Source of the DNA: Virgibacillus sp. NKC19-16
Lineage (GTDB): Bacteria; Bacillota; Bacilli; Bacillales; Amphibacillaceae
DNA length: 64,000 nucleotides
Assembly: GCF_021560035.1 (NCBI RefSeq)
Contig: NZ_CP074373.1
Span: 1,422,001-1,486,000 of the forward strand
Direction of reading: 5' to 3'
Both the position numbers and the translations under genes were made by a program. Position 1 is the stretch's first letter; each line of letters begins with the position of its first letter. This document shows, piece by piece, positions 54,650-64,000 of the stretch. Below the pieces are notes generated by a model. It was not told where the DNA came from, made no database searches, and worked only from the letters and a program-made list of their open reading frames with translations.

Positions 54650-56497
54650 TTAATCACTTACTTTCACATTATATGTTCGCAGCCAATAATCGATCTGACC
54701 AAGATGTGCAATTAGCTGTGGCCCTTTCATTAATTGTCCATACCAGGGTTCTTTAAATTCTTTCCCTTCGCTCCTTACAATAGCTTCCACTTTATCCCTG
54801 TTCATGAAATCAAATAGCGGCGCGTCCCTGTCCGCCAATATTTCATACATCCAGTTTACAACAGCTTTGGTATACGCTGGTTGAAACGTTCGTGGATACG
54901 GGCTTTTTTTCCGGTACAACACATCATCAGGCAATATACCTTCCATCGCTTTTCGTAAAATCCCCTTTTCCCTGCCATCAACCATTTTCATGTCCCAAGG
55001 AATATTCCAAACATATTCTACCAACTTATGATCTGCAAAAGGCACTCTGACTTCCAGACTTGCTCCCATACTCATACGATCTTTGCGATCCAGTAATTGC
55101 GCCATAAACCAGTGCATATTTAAATAGAATAACTCTCTTCGCCGAGCATCCTCTTCATTTTCCCCGTCCAGACGAGGTGTCTCCGCAATAGTTTCCTTAT
55201 ACTGGTCATGCACATATGTCTTTAAATCCAACTTACTCTGCCACTCGGAATGAAGCAGATTAATCCTCGAATCCAATGAACGCATCCAGGGAAAACCACC
55301 TTTCCCTGAGCCCTTAGGATCATGAAACCAAGGATACCCACCGAAAATTTCATCTGCACACTCTCCTGACAGACTCACTGTCGTATGCCGCTTAATTCGA
55401 TGGCAAAACCATAACATAGAAGAATCAATATCTGCCATGCCAGGCTGATCACGCAGAACGACTGATTCTTTTAGAAAATCTGCCAGCTCTTCTCCGGAAA
55501 TCACCTCATTATGGTGATTGGTAGAACTATAGTTAACCATCTTATTAATCCAGTCCTGATCACTGGAAGGCTGGAACTTACTTGCCACGAAATGCTTATC
55601 ATTTCCTTCATAGTCTACAGAAAACGTAGGGATTGCTCCTTTTCCTTGGGTTTTATAGTGCTCAGCAGCTATTGCTGTAATCGCACTTGAATCCAACCCA
55701 CCGGATAAAAACGTCGATACCGGTACATCGGAAACTAGCTGCCGCTTTACCGCATCAACAAATAAATGCTTCACTTGTTCAGCAGTTTCTTCCACAGAAT
55801 CTTCTTGCTGATGGCTTTTTACATTCCAATACCGCCACACTTTCAACCCATCTCGGGAAAAAGTCAGTGCATGCCCTGCACGCAGTTCCCGTATGCCTTT
55901 AAAAATACCATGACCCGGCGTCCGTGAAGGTCCTAGTCCGAAAATCTCAGCCAAACCGTCGCGTCCTACTACTGCCTGGATATCTGTATGCGCTAAAATG
56001 GCTTTTAACTCTGAACCAAAAATAAAACGGTCGGAACGCTCATGGAAAAATAACGGTTTGACGCCAAGCCGGTCCCTTGCCATAAACAGCTTTTCTTCTT
56101 TTGCATCCCAAACACCGAAGGCATAAATTCCGTTTAAATGATGAACACAATCTTCCTTCCATTCGATGTAGGACGCAAGGAGCACTTCCGTATCGGAGGA
56201 AGTCCGAAATGAATAGTCGCGCTTTCTCAGTTCTTTTCGCAAGTCTTCTGTATTATATAATTCACCATTATATACAAGTGTATAGGTATTTCCATCTTTT
56301 TCCCTGCTCATTGGTTGCTTACCACCTTCAATATCAACAACGGCAAGCCGTTTATGTCCAAATCCAGCATGCTGTTCTGTCCACACGTTGGAATCGTCCG
56401 GACCTCGGAGTGTCAGGGTCTCTGTCATATTCTCCAGCACCTGTAGCTGCGTTTTCACATTTTTCCGCCAATCAACAATTCCTGTAATTCCGCACAA
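54650..56497 (-). CDS. asnO: Glutamine-hydrolysing asparagine synthetase (AsnO-like)
   Basis: Makes asparagine from aspartate, ATP and glutamine. 615 residues, the length of B. subtilis AsnO, the sporulation-linked paralogue (AsnB and AsnH are longer). Cys2 is the glutaminase nucleophile (MCGITGIVDW), followed by LRGPDDSN and YNGELYN; the synthetase domain has the PP-loop FLSGGLDSSAITA and SGECADEIFGGYPW. The start is TTG immediately before the essential Cys codon, with AGAGAGG upstream. Monocistronic. Confidence 0.93.
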   Translation of the reverse strand: MCGITGIVDWRKNVKTQLQVLENMTETLTLRGPDDSNVWTEQHAGFGHKRLAVVDIEGGKQPMSREKDGNTYTLVYNGELYNTEDLRKELRKRDYSFRTSSDTEVLLASYIEWKEDCVHHLNGIYAFGVWDAKEEKLFMARDRLGVKPLFFHERSDRFIFGSELKAILAHTDIQAVVGRDGLAEIFGLGPSRTPGHGIFKGIRELRAGHALTFSRDGLKVWRYWNVKSHQQEDSVEETAEQVKHLFVDAVKRQLVSDVPVSTFLSGGLDSSAITAIAAEHYKTQGKGAIPTFSVDYEGNDKHFVASKFQPSSDQDWINKMVNYSSTNHHNEVISGEELADFLKESVVLRDQPGMADIDSSMLWFCHRIKRHTTVSLSGECADEIFGGYPWFHDPKGSGKGGFPWMRSLDSRINLLHSEWQSKLDLKTYVHDQYKETIAETPRLDGENEEDARRRELFYLNMHWFMAQLLDRKDRMSMGASLEVRVPFADHKLVEYVWNIPWDMKMVDGREKGILRKAMEGILPDDVLYRKKSPYPRTFQPAYTKAVVNWMYEILADRDAPLFDFMNRDKVEAIVRSEGKEFKEPWYGQLMKGPQLIAHLGQIDYWLRTYNVKVSD

Positions 56498-56907
56498 AGT
56501 CTATTCATCCTCTCTTGATGCAATAAGCTTTACGTATCATCCTATGCCGGATGAAGGAGAATATTCCCAAGCGAGTCAATTTCAAAAATTAGATTGGATT
56601 TCTATTTTTGATATACTATTTGTATGGCTTCTAAGAAGGAAAGAAGATGGCGACGCCTCTGCAATAAGATCAGGGGCGGTTAACGAAGATGATATGTAAT
56701 TTATATAACGACTGGATGGGCGGCAAATCATACAGGAAAGCCAGAAACAACAAAATATAGAGGGGATATTTCAATTAGCCCATTTAGACGAGAACACTAC
56801 TATTTCCATTGCGCCATTATTAATTGCGGAAATGTTCACCAATGGGCCGTTCCTTATTTTTAATACCTTATAATTTTAAAGTGCGGTCAAGCATTAAAAT
56901 ACGTTCT
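56498..56907. other. Intergenic region, no gene supported
   Basis: Short ORFs here (for example one of 51 codons starting near 56544) lack ribosome sites and resemble nothing known to me. Confidence 0.45.
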
Positions 56908-57004
56908 CATATCGGGAGAGAACCGCACCGAAACGGGACACAGCTTCGCCAAATCGGGAGAAAGCATGTTAAAACAGGAGACACGCGCTCTAAGATGGGA
57001 GGCA
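56908..57004. repeat. Short 21-bp degenerate tandem repeat (about 4-5 units)
   Basis: The block A-T-C-GGGAG recurs at 56914, 56935, 56956, about 56976 and 56997, spaced 21, 21, 20 and 21 bp, with variable filler between. It ends just after the minus-strand oxidase stop codon. Similar intergenic GGGAG-rich repeats are, to my recollection, found scattered in related Bacillaceae. Confidence 0.75.
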
Positions 57005-57026
57005 ACCATCTTCCGAAAATATTCAA

Positions 57027-58430
57027 CTACCATCCTCTTTCAGCAGAAACCCCATCTTTCACAATCTTATTCGGATTAAACAGACCACTTGGGTCAAGCG
57101 CCCACTTAATCTTTTCCATCACATGAAATGCTTCACCATGTTCTTGCTCCTGGTATTTTTGTTTTCCTATTCCAACACCGTGTTCTCCGGTACATGTGCC
57201 TCCTCGGTTAAGCGCATATTCGACGATTTGTTCATTTAATTGATCTGCTTTTTGTACTTCTTCTGTGTTATCGAGATCGATCATTAAGAATATATGGTAG
57301 TTTCCGTCGCCCACATGGCCTACGATACCACCTTGGAGATTCAATGTTCTTATTGCTTCTCTTGCATGTTGAATAGCTCCTGCTAATTCAGATATGGGGA
57401 GGCAAACATCTGTTATCATTAATTTCCTTCCCGGATAGCCGTGTGTGTAAGCGTAGAGTACATGATGTCTTGCTTCCCAAAGTTTATTCTGTGCTGCAGT
57501 TTCTGTTTCAAATGCTACTTCCAGACAGCTGAAATCTCTGAGAATTTCTTCAGCAAACGAAACATCCTGCGCTAAGCCTGCTTCATTTCCGTGAAATTCT
57601 AAAAACAATGTTGGTACTTCTTTGTAGTTCGTTTCACTATATTGATTTGCTTGTGCCATGGAAGGCTCATCCAAAAGTTCCATTCTAGCAATTGGAACTC
57701 CGGCCTGTAATATGGCGGTGACAGCTTCTACTGCATCATCTACCGTGTTAAAAGAAGCTCTTGCAGCCATTTGATGCTCTGGTATGCCGTATACCTTTAA
57801 CGTTAATTCTGTAAAACAGCCTAGTGTGCCTTCAGACCCTACAAAAACGCCACTTAAATGGTAACCTGAAGAGGACTTTTCCGCTAAATTTCCTGTATGT
57901 ATCGTTTTTCCGTCTGCAAGGACAACTTCCAAATCTCGAACCTGATCACGCATGATGCCATAGCGAACAGACATCGTTCCACTGGCATTCGTTGCAGCCA
58001 TCCCACCAAGTGTTGCGTCTGCACCTGGATCTACTGGGAAAAATAATCCGTATTTTTTCAGCTCTTTGTTTAACTGGGAACGGGTCACACCTGGCTGTAC
58101 TTTTACAAGAAAATCCTTTTCCCGAATCTCCAGTATGTTGTTCATTAATGAAAAATCGATGGTTATGCCATGATCGTAGGGAATCACATGTCCTTCTAGG
58201 CTTGTTCCCAGGCCATAAGGCACAACTGGGATCTGATGTTTATCAGCCAACTTGACGATTTCGCTCACCTCGTCCGCGTTTTCAGGAAACACGACCACGT
58301 TTGGTGAACTTGGCGTATGATAGGATTCATCTGTGCTATGCTCCTCTAGAACAGTCTCATTTATAGTAACCTGATCATCCCGTAATAATTTCTCTAATTC
58401 AATTATTACATCTTTAACTTCTGTTTCCAT
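57027..58430 (-). CDS. FAD-linked 2-hydroxyacid oxidase (GlcD / D-lactate dehydrogenase type)
   Basis: A 467-residue VAO-fold flavoprotein. FAD-binding PYGLGTSLEGHVIP, VDPGADATLGGMAATNASGT and SSGYHLSGVFVGSEGTLG lie in the N-terminal half; the C-terminal substrate domain has GGIVGHVGDGNYH and GGTCTGEHGVGIGK. It oxidises D-lactate or glycolate, passing electrons to the respiratory chain. GlcE and GlcF partners are absent, which favours a stand-alone D-lactate dehydrogenase. ATG with GGGGAG. Confidence 0.88.
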   Translation of the reverse strand: METEVKDVIIELEKLLRDDQVTINETVLEEHSTDESYHTPSSPNVVVFPENADEVSEIVKLADKHQIPVVPYGLGTSLEGHVIPYDHGITIDFSLMNNILEIREKDFLVKVQPGVTRSQLNKELKKYGLFFPVDPGADATLGGMAATNASGTMSVRYGIMRDQVRDLEVVLADGKTIHTGNLAEKSSSGYHLSGVFVGSEGTLGCFTELTLKVYGIPEHQMAARASFNTVDDAVEAVTAILQAGVPIARMELLDEPSMAQANQYSETNYKEVPTLFLEFHGNEAGLAQDVSFAEEILRDFSCLEVAFETETAAQNKLWEARHHVLYAYTHGYPGRKLMITDVCLPISELAGAIQHAREAIRTLNLQGGIVGHVGDGNYHIFLMIDLDNTEEVQKADQLNEQIVEYALNRGGTCTGEHGVGIGKQKYQEQEHGEAFHVMEKIKWALDPSGLFNPNKIVKDGVSAERGW

Positions 58431-58513
58431 GGAGATCTCCCCTATCTTTTATGAAATTTCTGATTTTATAATTAGTATATCGAACGAAATTCTAAAAGTC
58501 TACCAAAGTTAAA

Positions 58514-58540
58514 AGGCCTCCCAAAACACGGAAGACCTCA
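58514..58540 (-). terminator. Terminator of the AprX-like gene
   Basis: Minus strand AGGTCTTCC / GGGAGGCCT (two wobbles) then TTTT. Confidence 0.7.
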
Positions 58541-58567
58541 CTAACGATATAAAAAGGGATAAACTTT

Positions 58568-59869
58568 TTACTCAGCTACACGCTCTTGACCAGTGGCATA
58601 ATCCAGTGCCATTTCTACCGCAGTTCGCGCCTCGATATATCCCCATAAATCATCAAGCATTGGTTGAGCTGTTGCCTGAAGAATACTTTTCACATCATTG
58701 GGGCTAAGATTCGGATTGGCTTGGAGCATTTGTGCAATGACGCCTGCACATATGGGTGTGGCCATCGACGTACCGGATAATTGCAGGTAATCTTCATCGA
58801 CGATTTGTTCTGGTAACTGCTGTTCCAGCGCAGATTCCGGTGCCAACAGGGAAATGATATCTGTTCCCGGTGCATAAATATCTGGCTTAATCAGTGAATC
58901 AATGGTTGGCCCACGGCTTGAATAATCCGCAATATGATCATCTGAACGCGTGTCCGTATTTTGGTCAACCGTAGATCCAACCGTAATGATAAACGGATTG
59001 ATAGCAGGTGTACTGATAGTCTGTTGCGCCGGGCCACTGTTTCCGGCCGCGGCACAAACGACGATGCCATTATGCCAAGCTTCTTGTACAGCCTGTGCCA
59101 GCGGATCATCTCTATATGATTCATATGCCTGAGCTCCTAGAGATAGGGAGATAATCTGAATGTTATACTCCTCTTTGTTTTCCATACACCACGTAATTCC
59201 TTCAATAATGGCCGATAATCTTCCTGCACCATCTTGATCCAAAACCTTCACACCAATAACAGATGCTTCAGATGCCGGTGCGATATATAAACCATCTGAC
59301 TTATTAGCATTTCCTGCTGCGTCACCCGCGCAATGCGTTCCGTGCCCATTATCATCATAGGGTTCTTCCTGATTATTAATAAAGTCTTTAAAAGCGATAA
59401 TTCTGTTATCAGGTTCTGTTAAGTCTGCATGGGGATAGATGCCAGTGTCAATGACAGCAATCGTTACACCGTTTCCAGTAAAGTCATGTTGCTCTTGTAC
59501 ATCAACCGCCCCGATTTGTCTGCTAGCGATATCCAGAAAGCTTGTGACTTCACGGTCATAAAAAATGCGATCAACTGCTTCGTGATCTTTAATCTGTTTG
59601 ATCATTTGAGGAGTCAGCTTTCCACCAACAGTTCCATGAAATCGTAAATCTTTGTCTAATTTGCTCCGATTGTCTGTTTGACAGGTATTCAGTAGATCGT
59701 CCCTTTTGGCTTTGTCCGAGTTTTGGGTTAAATACACAATTACCGGTATATCATCAGTGTTGCTGGTTGCGTAAGGGTCTTCTTTTCTTTTAACACGCAG
59801 TTGTTCCACCAACCCTGGATCTAGTTTGCGACCGGCCTCTTCATACCATACTCTTTTTCTGTTACTCAT
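58568..59869 (-). CDS. aprX: Subtilisin-like serine protease (AprX type)
   Basis: S8 peptidase of 433 residues, close to B. subtilis AprX (about 442), an intracellular, stationary-phase protease. The triad: Asp in VIDTGIYPHADL (near residue 148), His in NGHGTHCAG, Ser in SGTSMATPICAG. No signal peptide is visible; an I9-like propeptide occupies the N-terminal region (DDIPVIVYLTQ). The ATG after GAGGAGG is preferred over an upstream in-frame ATG. Confidence 0.92.
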   Translation of the reverse strand: MSNRKRVWYEEAGRKLDPGLVEQLRVKRKEDPYATSNTDDIPVIVYLTQNSDKAKRDDLLNTCQTDNRSKLDKDLRFHGTVGGKLTPQMIKQIKDHEAVDRIFYDREVTSFLDIASRQIGAVDVQEQHDFTGNGVTIAVIDTGIYPHADLTEPDNRIIAFKDFINNQEEPYDDNGHGTHCAGDAAGNANKSDGLYIAPASEASVIGVKVLDQDGAGRLSAIIEGITWCMENKEEYNIQIISLSLGAQAYESYRDDPLAQAVQEAWHNGIVVCAAAGNSGPAQQTISTPAINPFIITVGSTVDQNTDTRSDDHIADYSSRGPTIDSLIKPDIYAPGTDIISLLAPESALEQQLPEQIVDEDYLQLSGTSMATPICAGVIAQMLQANPNLSPNDVKSILQATAQPMLDDLWGYIEARTAVEMALDYATGQERVAE

Positions 59870-60237
59870 TTTTTGCCTCCTCAGGATTTTAATTTTAAAA
59901 TCTACTATCTGTGGCAACAGGACACTTGAACAGGTGCGATTATCCCCTCAAATACCGCTATGATTTAAACTATGTTTTTCCTGTTTGAAGAGAGTGAGTA
60001 TACTATCTAATTTGATGCAATAGGGGCTCGTCCTTTAATGAAAGCTTAGCATGATAATAGATTGTGGACAATCCATCAAAATAACTAACTTTTATGAAAA
60101 TAGTAATGCAAAAGTCTGAAATAGAATTGCGGGATAACTTACTTATTGTTTAGCATTTTCTTTTCGAAGGTATAATTTTACATTATTATCACATACTTAG
60201 ATGAATAGTTAGGATAGACGTGAGAGGTGAAAATGCA

Positions 60238-62028
60238 ATGATTGATTCTCTGTTATTAAAGGTCATACTTGTCGTTGTACTGGGTGTCGCAGCACAGTGG
60301 ATAGCGTGGAGGTTTCGTCTCCCGGCAATTGTAATTATGTCAATCGCAGGTTTGCTGGTTGGTCCGTTTATCGGATTGATTAACCCTTCAGAAGACTTTG
60401 GGGTTCTGTATGACCCTATTGTGTCAATCGCAGTAGCTATTATTCTTTTTGAAGGAAGTCTTAAACTTCAATTTAAGGATATTCGCGGGTTAGGCCATTC
60501 GATAACTCGTATTGTGACGATTGGCGCGTTACTTAGTTGGGTACTTGGTGTCATGGCCGCTTATTTTATCGCTGGATTGTCATGGCCTGTAGCTTTTGTA
60601 CTTAGTGCGTTATTTATTGTGACTGGGCCTACTGTCATTATTCCCTTATTGAAGCAAACCAAATTAAAGCCTAGACCTGCAAAAATACTTAAATGGGAAG
60701 GAATTATCATCGATCCAGTTGGTGCGCTATTAGCTGTCTTTGCTTACCAGATCGTCGTGTTTATTTTTGGGAATAATTCGGACATACAATCACTATTATT
60801 CTTTTTTGGAGCCTCTTTATTTACAGGGTTGTTGGGATATGTATTTGGTAAAGGTATGGGTCGGTTAATAAAGAAAGGATATATTCCGGAAAGTTTAAAA
60901 TCACCGATATTACTTTCAGCCGTTGTTGCCGTATTTACTGTCTCAGATTTGATTATGCATGAGACAGGGTTATTGGCAGTGACAGCAATGGGTGTAACGA
61001 TGGCAAATACGAAAGTCCCTGGAATACAGGACATGCGTGATTTTAAAGAGAATATTTCAACACTCTTAATCTCATCGATATTTATTATGTTAACGGCATC
61101 CCTGGACCGAGAAACATTAGTACAAATGTTAGATATTGAAATCCTTGGATATGTGGCAGTTATTTTATTTATTATACGACCACTTTCCATTTTTATATCA
61201 ACCATTAATACAGATTTGAGTATAAAAGAGAAAGTCTTAATTGGCTGGATTGCTCCTAGAGGTATTGTGGCACTAACCGTAGCTAATTATTTTGCCGCTT
61301 TATTGATGGACCATGGATTTGCGGGAGCGGAATTGGTTGGATCTGTGACGTTTGCGCTCGTATTTATTACTGTATGTGCACATGGGTTTTCCCTAAATTG
61401 GGTTGCCGGGAAATTGGGTCTGACGAGGGAAGGAAGACCTGGTGTGCTCATGGTTGGAGGTAATCCATTTACAGCAGCTTTAGGGAAAACATTTAAAGGG
61501 ATGGATATACCTGTCGTCATCGCAGATACTTCCGAGCAAGGTCGGATTTATGCAGAAGAAAATGAAATTCCTTTTGAGCGGACAGAGGTTTTATCAAGTG
61601 ATACTAAAATTGATACATCAACGTATGACTACTTGATTGCTGCTACACGGACCGAACCATACAACGCGCTAGTAAGCTCCAGGTATACAGACGACTTCGG
61701 GCGAAATAGTGTATATAAATTAAATACAAAAGACCAGATAGAGGCAGACCTTTCTTCTCCGGTTTGGACAGTGAGTGGAGAAGTGTTATTCTCAAGAAAT
61801 ACCGCAATTGAGGATCTAATCGCTAAAATAGAAGAAGGGTACGAATTCAGCAAAACAGAAATCACAGAAAGATATAGTTATGAAGAGTTGAAAAAAGAGA
61901 TAGGCGAAAATACAACCCTGTTATTTAACTCAATACAATCAGGGGGCGTGGCGTTTTTTACAGAAGACAATCATATACATGCGAAGGAAGGGGATACGAT
62001 TGTCAGTTTAGCCCCACCTGAAACGTAA
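60238..62028 (+). CDS. CPA1-family Na+/H+ antiporter with C-terminal Rossmann-like domain
   Basis: A 596-residue NhaP-type exchanger. About 12 hydrophobic segments up to residue ~395 include the ion-binding TGPTVIIPLLKQ and GIIIDPVGALLAV, the hallmark Asp helix of CPA1 transporters. The last ~190 residues form a TrkA-N-like fold (VLMVGGNPFTAALGKTF, ADTSEQGRIYAEE) that may bind a nucleotide and gate transport. The ATG follows GAGAGGTGA. A TATAAT at 60171-60176 with a weak -35 lies upstream. Fits salt/pH homeostasis alongside ectoine synthesis. Confidence 0.9.
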   Translation: MIDSLLLKVILVVVLGVAAQWIAWRFRLPAIVIMSIAGLLVGPFIGLINPSEDFGVLYDPIVSIAVAIILFEGSLKLQFKDIRGLGHSITRIVTIGALLSWVLGVMAAYFIAGLSWPVAFVLSALFIVTGPTVIIPLLKQTKLKPRPAKILKWEGIIIDPVGALLAVFAYQIVVFIFGNNSDIQSLLFFFGASLFTGLLGYVFGKGMGRLIKKGYIPESLKSPILLSAVVAVFTVSDLIMHETGLLAVTAMGVTMANTKVPGIQDMRDFKENISTLLISSIFIMLTASLDRETLVQMLDIEILGYVAVILFIIRPLSIFISTINTDLSIKEKVLIGWIAPRGIVALTVANYFAALLMDHGFAGAELVGSVTFALVFITVCAHGFSLNWVAGKLGLTREGRPGVLMVGGNPFTAALGKTFKGMDIPVVIADTSEQGRIYAEENEIPFERTEVLSSDTKIDTSTYDYLIAATRTEPYNALVSSRYTDDFGRNSVYKLNTKDQIEADLSSPVWTVSGEVLFSRNTAIEDLIAKIEEGYEFSKTEITERYSYEELKKEIGENTTLLFNSIQSGGVAFFTEDNHIHAKEGDTIVSLAPPET

Positions 62029-62038
62029 ATTGGATTTC

Positions 62039-62073
62039 TTCAGGCAGATGGATGTCTTATCCATCTGCCTGAA
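62039..62073. terminator. Bidirectional terminator between antiporter and polymerase genes
   Basis: Perfect 15-bp stem TTCAGGCAGATGGAT / ATCCATCTGCCTGAA with a 5-base loop. Confidence 0.88.
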
Positions 62074-62095
62074 GTTTACTATGAAGGTATTCGAG

Positions 62096-63346
62096 TCATG
62101 CATAATGCCCGCCAATCTTCTTACTTCGATCCAGCGTAATCCCGGCATCGGTATAGCTTGTCGCACGCAATATAGCGGTTGAGCCGTATTTATCCCGAAT
62201 GGCATCCATCACATAGCCGATGTCATTTTTCTTGGGGCGGTCTTCAAACAAGTCCAATTGTGTTTCCCCTTTTTCAAACAGGTTATCCATGGTGACATAG
62301 ACATGTCTGATTTTACTTTCTCCATCGTAAAATTGATGGAACAGCTGCATGCACACCTCGTAGATATCCATCGTTACATTGGTGGGGATTGCGATGGACC
62401 TTGAGCGGGAGAAACCGCCGCTTGTTTCCTTGGCGTAAGAGATACCAAGATGAATGGTCTTTCCTACTTTATTTGCTGTTCGGGCTCTGCGGCAGACTTC
62501 TTCACAAAGATCAAGGATACAGACAGTAACCTCCTCTTTGGAGTAGTCCCGAAGCAAAGATATGCCGTGTCCAAAGCCTTTCTGTTCGTTCTTTGTAAAA
62601 TCACCGAATACAGGACTTAAATCAATCCCCCAGGCGTGCCAATACAACTGCTCACCCATGACCCCGAATCGCTTTTTCAAGTGTTCCAGGTTAAATCTGG
62701 CGAGTTGTCCAAGTGTGACGATTCCCATTCGATTTAGGTTACGTTTCATCCTGCTGCCGATGCCCCAGATATCTTCAATGGGGGAGGGCCAAAGTTTTTC
62801 TTCTACATCCTCGTATTTACACTCGGCAATGCCCGCTTTTTTTGCATGCAAATCCATGACCACTTTGGCGAGGAATTTATTATCACCAATACCAATAGAA
62901 GAAGTAATCCCGAAATTTTCCATGATATCCTGCTTGATTTTTCCAGCAACTTCCCAGCGATCTCCGAAAAGTTTTTGCAGGCCGTTTACTGTCACCCAGA
63001 CTTCGTCCACGGAATATGGATGAATAGCTTCTTTCGGTACATAGTTATTGATTAGCTTCGTGATTTCCACTGACACGTGAAGGTAATCAGCCATGTGGGC
63101 GGGAACAATATGAATACCTGGGTCATCCGGCAGCTCAAAGAATCGGCTCACATTACTAATGCCATGTTTTCTTTTTAATTCCGGAGAAGCTGCCAGGACA
63201 ATACTCCCAGACCGATTTGGATCACCAACGACTGCCAGCAACGTTTTCATGGGATCAAGTCCTAATTTAACAGCTTCGACACTTGCATAGAAAGAACGCA
63301 TATCAATGCAAAGCACATCATTACGAGGATACGGGGAATAGTCCAT
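62096..63346 (-). CDS. Y-family translesion DNA polymerase (UvrX/YqjW-like)
   Basis: A 416-residue UmuC/DinB-superfamily polymerase. Catalytic acidic residues occur in CIDMRSFYASVEA and YSVDEVWVTV; the helix-hairpin-helix region has EDIWGIGSRMKRNLNRMGI, and the little-finger domain follows. Sequence pattern is of the SPbeta UvrX / YqjW group, used for error-prone bypass after UV or other damage. ATG at 63346 with AAGGTGGTGA; GTG codons just upstream lie inside the ribosome site. Stand-alone. Confidence 0.9.
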   Translation of the reverse strand: MDYSPYPRNDVLCIDMRSFYASVEAVKLGLDPMKTLLAVVGDPNRSGSIVLAASPELKRKHGISNVSRFFELPDDPGIHIVPAHMADYLHVSVEITKLINNYVPKEAIHPYSVDEVWVTVNGLQKLFGDRWEVAGKIKQDIMENFGITSSIGIGDNKFLAKVVMDLHAKKAGIAECKYEDVEEKLWPSPIEDIWGIGSRMKRNLNRMGIVTLGQLARFNLEHLKKRFGVMGEQLYWHAWGIDLSPVFGDFTKNEQKGFGHGISLLRDYSKEEVTVCILDLCEEVCRRARTANKVGKTIHLGISYAKETSGGFSRSRSIAIPTNVTMDIYEVCMQLFHQFYDGESKIRHVYVTMDNLFEKGETQLDLFEDRPKKNDIGYVMDAIRDKYGSTAILRATSYTDAGITLDRSKKIGGHYA

Positions 63347-63477
63347 TGTACTCACCACCTTAAGGAACGTTTGTTCTTATTGTATGCCAAAGGAAGGAAA
63401 AATAACAATGGTAATTTATTCTTTAGAAGGAATCTAACATATCTTTGTGGAAATACTTAGCAAAGGAGCGTAATAAA

Positions 63478-64000
63478 ATGAAGAATCAGCTAAATCAATA
63501 CATACACAATGAGCCAAAATTAAACGGTGCACTTATTGGGATCAGCATTCGTTCAGCCATAACCGGGGGTAAACTATACGAACGTATTGCAGATACGCGT
63601 CTAGCACCAGCGTCCAATATGAAGCTATTAACAGCGGCAGCCGCACTTTCTGTTTTAGGAGAGGATTATACCTTTTCAACCAACATAGGAACAGATGGAT
63701 CATTGAATGGAAATAAACTCCACGGGAATCTTTATGTAATCGGAAAAGGAGATCCTACATTACTACCAGCTGATTTCGAAAATTTTGCAAAGGAGATTCG
63801 GGCACGGGGAGTAACAGAGATCGAAGGTGATATCATAGGTGATGATACGTGGTATGATAATGTTCGCTTATCCGCAGATTTGAATTGGAGTGATGAGCAT
63901 TATTATTATGGTTCACAAATTTCTGCATTAACAGCTTCCCCAGATGAAGATTATAATTCTGGATCTGTCATTATCGAAGTAGCGCCTGGGAGTGAGGTGG
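63478..64000 (+). CDS. dacB: S13-family D-Ala-D-Ala carboxypeptidase/endopeptidase (DacB/PBP4 type), 3' end outside window
   Basis: The first 174 residues are visible. The serine peptidase tetrad SNMK (LAPASNMKLLTAAAAL) lies near residue 43, and the following LGEDYTFSTNIGTDG, GNLYVIGKGDPTL and DGWYDN-like DDTWYDN are typical of penicillin-binding protein 4. The ATG follows AAAGGAG. There is no hydrophobic signal peptide at the N-terminus (MKNQLNQYIHNEPKLNGA), which is unusual for an enzyme acting on cell-wall peptides. Confidence 0.85.
   Translation, partial: MKNQLNQYIHNEPKLNGALIGISIRSAITGGKLYERIADTRLAPASNMKLLTAAAALSVLGEDYTFSTNIGTDGSLNGNKLHGNLYVIGKGDPTLLPADFENFAKEIRARGVTEIEGDIIGDDTWYDNVRLSADLNWSDEHYYYGSQISALTASPDEDYNSGSVIIEVAPGSEV

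Noticed and set aside
56544-56699. 51-codon ORF upstream of asnO
   Set aside because: No ribosome site and no recognisable similarity.
56824-57126. Plus-strand 100-residue ORF across the 21-bp repeats
   Set aside because: No ribosome site, repeat-derived peptide, and overlaps the oxidase gene antisense.

Overview
The window reads as chromosome of a low-GC, spore-forming, salt-adapted Bacillaceae (Virgibacillus/Oceanobacillus type). The support is a spore-coat laccase, a dipicolinate synthase subunit, a split ectABC + ectD set for ectoine and hydroxyectoine, five SAM-I (S-box) riboswitches, AGGAGG-type ribosome binding sites with many TTG/GTG starts, and B. subtilis-like gene sets (metIC, the cysH-cysC sulfate operon, AprX, UPF0182, AsnO). 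The genus is inferred, not proven.

Layout. 1-3.9 kb: a PAS/sigma-54 activator (cut by the window edge) divergent from rocA and proline dehydrogenase, with a clear -24/-12 promoter. 4-6.8 kb: large UPF0182 membrane protein. 6.8-9.1 kb: S-box-controlled FMN reductase plus flavin monooxygenase for organic sulfur. 9.1-12.2 kb: HMG-CoA lyase with a palindromic operator, a XRE-cupin regulator, and a DUF2332 protein. 12.37-12.83 kb: a non-coding array of 52-bp tandem repeats. 12.8-23 kb: small acidic protein, CotA-like laccase (frameshifted), hydratase, orphan dpaA, acyl-CoA synthetase, CBS protein, DUF421 protein and a large catalase-family protein that lacks the distal Asn. 23-33.5 kb: ectD, a hydroxy-dicarboxylate island (GntR regulator and beta-decarboxylating dehydrogenase divergent from CoA-transferase, CitE-like lyase and 2HCT transporter), ectABC, then gene debris.

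33.5-53.6 kb is a sulfur region: metI-metC, a MetE-like methyltransferase and a betaine-homocysteine methyltransferase-like enzyme (both transcription units on the minus strand behind S-boxes); an S-box-led assimilatory sulfate operon (cysH, cysJ, cysI, siroheme genes, hemD, sat, SLC13-type permease, cysC); a rhodanese; and an S-box-led flavin monooxygenase + ATP-grasp ligase pair. Together these take up and reduce sulfate, salvage sulfur from organic compounds and rebuild methionine under SAM control. 53.6-64 kb: PPOX protein, AsnO, a GlcD-type oxidase, AprX, a CPA1 Na+/H+ antiporter, a UvrX-type polymerase and the start of an S13 carboxypeptidase.

A quality warning: cotA, ectB, metI and the SLC13 permease are each broken by what looks like one missing base, mostly in a homopolymer, and are otherwise intact. 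This looks more like sequence error than biology, although true inactivation cannot be excluded. Older decay is real at the tatA, DUF421, yxjG-like and DUF4338-like remnants. The most unusual observations are the catalase homologue without its distal Asn, the S-box-controlled monooxygenase/ATP-grasp pair, the 52-bp array, the hydroxy-dicarboxylate island, and an ectA whose best Shine-Dalgarno points at an AUC codon.
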